The notes below the pieces were generated by a model. It was not told the origin of the DNA. It saw nothing but the letters and a program-made list of their open reading frames with translations, and made no database searches. From JAHIVB01 sp964574705 (GTDB lineage Bacteria > Bacillota_I > Bacilli_A > Izemoplasmatales > Hujiaoplasmataceae), in assembly GCA_964574705.1 (NCBI GenBank), contig CAZNOO010000002.1, positions 1 to 64,000 on the forward strand: a stretch of 64,000 bases of DNA, given 5' to 3'. This document shows, piece after piece, positions 62,035 to 64,000 of the stretch (the stretch's first letter is position 1; each line of letters starts with the position of its first letter). The translations under genes and the position numbers were made by a program.

Positions 62035-62989
62035 AAATGCTTGACTTGATTCCGGATACTTTCATTATGTCTTCAATCGAATCAAAAAATCCGAACTCTG
62101 CTCTGTAATCGATAATTCTCTGTCCGAGGATAATTCCGATTCCGTTTAAGGTCATTAATTCTTCGAGTGACGCTGTATTGATATTAATTAAATTGCTTTC
62201 TTCTTCCACAACGATCGATTGATGACTACCTAAGACAGGTATCATAATCTCAAATCCTTCATAAAGTCGCATGTCCATGAACAAATTATAGGTATCGGCA
62301 TTTTCAGTCAGTCCGCCTGCCAAAGTGATTAATTCTTGAAGTGTGGAAAATTCACCCACCTCATATTCGCTTGGGCGAAGAACTTCTCCTCCAATATACA
62401 CTTTGAACTGAAGGATCGTAGAATTATCATTCGTACTTTTTTCATTAACAAACAGCACCATTTCATCGACAATTTGCTGACTCAAGTTTAAACTGCTCGA
62501 ATCTGCATTTTCCAAGAAACCACCACTCAACGCAATCACTTCATAAACCCTGGTTCCTTCCGGCACTGCATAAACGCCAGGATTGAGGACGGCCCCTTTC
62601 AAATCGACATAGAGCTTCCGATTAGATGTTTCTAGGTTTAACTCGCTTGAAGAGGGAATATAAATGACCATTTGGTCATAGATATTCTTAGATAAATTGA
62701 TTGTAGAGACATCCGCATTTTCCGTCAAACCGCCCGCAAGGTTTATGAGATCTGCGATTCTCATCTGTGATCCTGCACTATAGACGCCAGGGTAGACGAC
62801 TTCTCCCTTTACATCGACAAAGAGAATCGTGCTTGCAGTCGTTTGTGTTGAAGAATTACTGTAATCAACGGCTTCTGTCGTCAAAGCATAGACTTCAGTG
62901 GACTGATTCTTGAGTCCAAGAATTGCAATTCCGACAATACCCATAAACAATAAAAAAAAGCCTCCGTATTTCTGTATGAATGAAGTCAT
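62003..62989 (-). CDS. comEA: ComEA-like DNA receptor with three SLBB repeats
   Basis: 328 residues. One N-terminal membrane helix (about 8-27), then three tandem SLBB-like repeats (about 52-110, 126-185 and 198-257; each with V-[YD]-G-x-V-x-x-P-x-x-Y and L-x-GGLTENAD) and a C-terminal helix-hairpin-helix pair (ININTASLEELMTLNGIG, IIDYRAEFGFFDSIEDI) that binds dsDNA. Typical ComEA has one SLBB repeat and about 200 residues, so this one is extended. GAGGTGAT site. Followed by comEC. Confidence 0.92.
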   Translation of the reverse strand: MTSFIQKYGGFFLLFMGIVGIAILGLKNQSTEVYALTTEAVDYSNSSTQTTASTILFVDVKGEVVYPGVYSAGSQMRIADLINLAGGLTENADVSTINLSKNIYDQMVIYIPSSSELNLETSNRKLYVDLKGAVLNPGVYAVPEGTRVYEVIALSGGFLENADSSSLNLSQQIVDEMVLFVNEKSTNDNSTILQFKVYIGGEVLRPSEYEVGEFSTLQELITLAGGLTENADTYNLFMDMRLYEGFEIMIPVLGSHQSIVVEEESNLININTASLEELMTLNGIGIILGQRIIDYRAEFGFFDSIEDIMKVSGIKSSIYEDISEDITV

Positions 62990-63033
62990 ATCATCACCTC
63001 ACACAGATATTACGCAAGCCTCTAAAAAATTCT

Positions 63034-63711
63034 TTATTCTGTTTTTTGTGCTACAAATATCGTACGTTCAGGCATAAAAATTCTTTCCAGCACCTGAAAT
63101 CCGACTTTCAAAAGAATCTCTTCATACTTTTGTGCGTCATGTGTCTGTTCGAAAATTTGAACAGATTCAACTTGTTCGTCAATGTTTAACTGAATAGTAT
63201 GAATAATGCTATGTTCTCTTTCCCCTTTGTGGGATTCCCAATGAAAATGATATTCCTCATCATCTTCATCATAGCCATCAAGGGCATCGATATATTCAGA
63301 ACTGAGGACATCGAATATAAAAACACCGTTTCCGTTTAAAGCTTCATAAATATTCGTAAATCCAAATGCGACATCTTCAAGATCCGAGAGATGGTTGATG
63401 ACATCCATTGAAGCGGTAATCACATCGAATTTAGCAGGAATCGGATCGAGAAGGTCGTAGACTGCAATTTCCAAATCGATTTTTTCTTCGTTAGCTCGGT
63501 AAGAGACAATATGAAGCATCTCTTCGCTCAAATCAGTCGCAGTGACGTCAAAACCCGTTCTGGCGAATTCAAGCGCAAGCGTTCCTGTTCCGCATCCAAT
63601 ATCCAATAAGCTGCCTTGTGAAGTGTATTTTTCAAGGATTCGCAAATACTCATCGTAAACGTCAGGGTCGATGAACGCATCATAGAACGTCGCTAATAAA
63701 TCATAATTCAT
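63034..63711 (-). CDS. SAM-dependent methyltransferase, YqeM type
   Basis: 225 residues. Class I methyltransferase: motif I LLDIGCGTGTLALEFARTG, TATDLSEEML, and later ITASMDVINHL. YqeM lies between rsfS and comE genes in B. subtilis, as here. Substrate unknown. The ATG overlaps the rsfS stop by 11 nt. Confidence 0.9.
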   Translation of the reverse strand: MNYDLLATFYDAFIDPDVYDEYLRILEKYTSQGSLLDIGCGTGTLALEFARTGFDVTATDLSEEMLHIVSYRANEEKIDLEIAVYDLLDPIPAKFDVITASMDVINHLSDLEDVAFGFTNIYEALNGNGVFIFDVLSSEYIDALDGYDEDDEEYHFHWESHKGEREHSIIHTIQLNIDEQVESVQIFEQTHDAQKYEEILLKVGFQVLERIFMPERTIFVAQKTE

Positions 63712-64000
63712 CCGTTATGCCACTGATAGAGATTTGGTCTCTTTCGATAAATAGTTTTTCAATTTGGTAGTACTCTCTTGTTTCCTGATGCATGACGTGG
63801 ACCAATAAGTCTCCGAGGTCAAACAACAACCAGCGGTTGTCTGTTTTCCCTTCAACCTTTAATGGTGCACCATAAGGAAGTATTTGTGATATTTTATCAA
63901 TTGAGGCGTGAACCTGACGTTCATTTGTGGCTGACGCAACAATTTGGTAGTCATAATATGGGGATGCGCCTTGAAAATCATAGATTCGGATATTTTGAAG
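63701..64000 (-). CDS. rsfS: Ribosomal silencing factor RsfS (partial)
   Basis: The last 99 residues are visible; the 5' end lies beyond the window. Recognisable are ASATNERQVHASIDKI, GAPLKVEGKTDNRWLLFDLGDLLVHVM and EYYQIEKLF, the RsfS/YqeL core. It binds ribosomal protein uL14 and blocks subunit joining when nutrients are low. TGA stop shows TGA is a terminator here. Confidence 0.95.
   Translation of the reverse strand, partial: LQNIRIYDFQGASPYYDYQIVASATNERQVHASIDKISQILPYGAPLKVEGKTDNRWLLFDLGDLLVHVMHQETREYYQIEKLFIERDQISISGITDEL

Overview
This is a low-GC, densely packed chromosomal window with about 58 protein genes, one tRNA and many Rho-independent hairpins. Most genes lie on the minus strand. 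It looks like a free-living Bacillota/Mycoplasmatota-type bacterium, perhaps near Acholeplasma, Izemoplasma or Haloplasma; this placement is an inference from gene content only. Shine-Dalgarno sequences are strong (AGGAGG or AGAGGTGAT), starts include ATG, GTG and TTG, and TGA is used as a stop, so the code is the standard one and not the Mycoplasma code. I see no phage, IS element, CRISPR array or rRNA.

Layout. 1-3.6 kb: ilvE (cut by the window edge) and a T-box-controlled polar amino acid ABC importer. 3.6-10 kb: a short-form amidohydrolase, a tandem GNAT acetyltransferase, manA, a radical-SAM glutamate 2,3-aminomutase (not lysine aminomutase, judging from its substrate-site residues), a nucleotidyltransferase-fold protein and ispG. 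10-13.4 kb: a self-contained cassette of HTH regulator, PLDc_N peptide, ABC-2 exporter and CPBP protease-like protein. 13.4-20.3 kb: lplA, gcvT, gcvH, gcvPA, gcvPB and cvpA as one glycine-cleavage operon, preceded by a Fic protein with an altered catalytic motif. 20.3-25.1 kb: a poly-Gln membrane protein, a TetR regulator, an acyl-CoA synthetase and a membrane acyltransferase. 25.2-29.6 kb: an ECF sigma factor, a membrane-anchored anti-sigma candidate and two lipoproteins whose ectodomains resemble the anti-sigma ectodomain.

29.6-46.5 kb: a cation diffusion facilitator with a natural C-terminal His6, CorA, a flavin reductase-like protein, tRNA-Leu(CAA), a heterodimeric ABC exporter, argS, a Nudix hydrolase, an ABC-F ATPase, a two-component system, a stand-alone E2-like acyltransferase, a PAP2 enzyme and a YdeI-family protein. 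46.5-54 kb: rluD-like, typA and pyk as a run, then a GH65 phosphorylase with beta-phosphoglucomutase. 54-64 kb: a 1366-residue PAS/GAF/GGDEF/EAL protein, rpsT, and the conserved rsfS-yqeM-comEA-comEC-holA run.

The most promising undescribed element is the sigma/anti-sigma/lipoprotein locus at 25.2-29.6 kb. The sensor ectodomain of the presumed anti-sigma factor appears to have been duplicated into secreted lipoproteins. This suggests a surface-stress or surface-adaptation circuit in which the lipoproteins share, titrate or present the same ligand.
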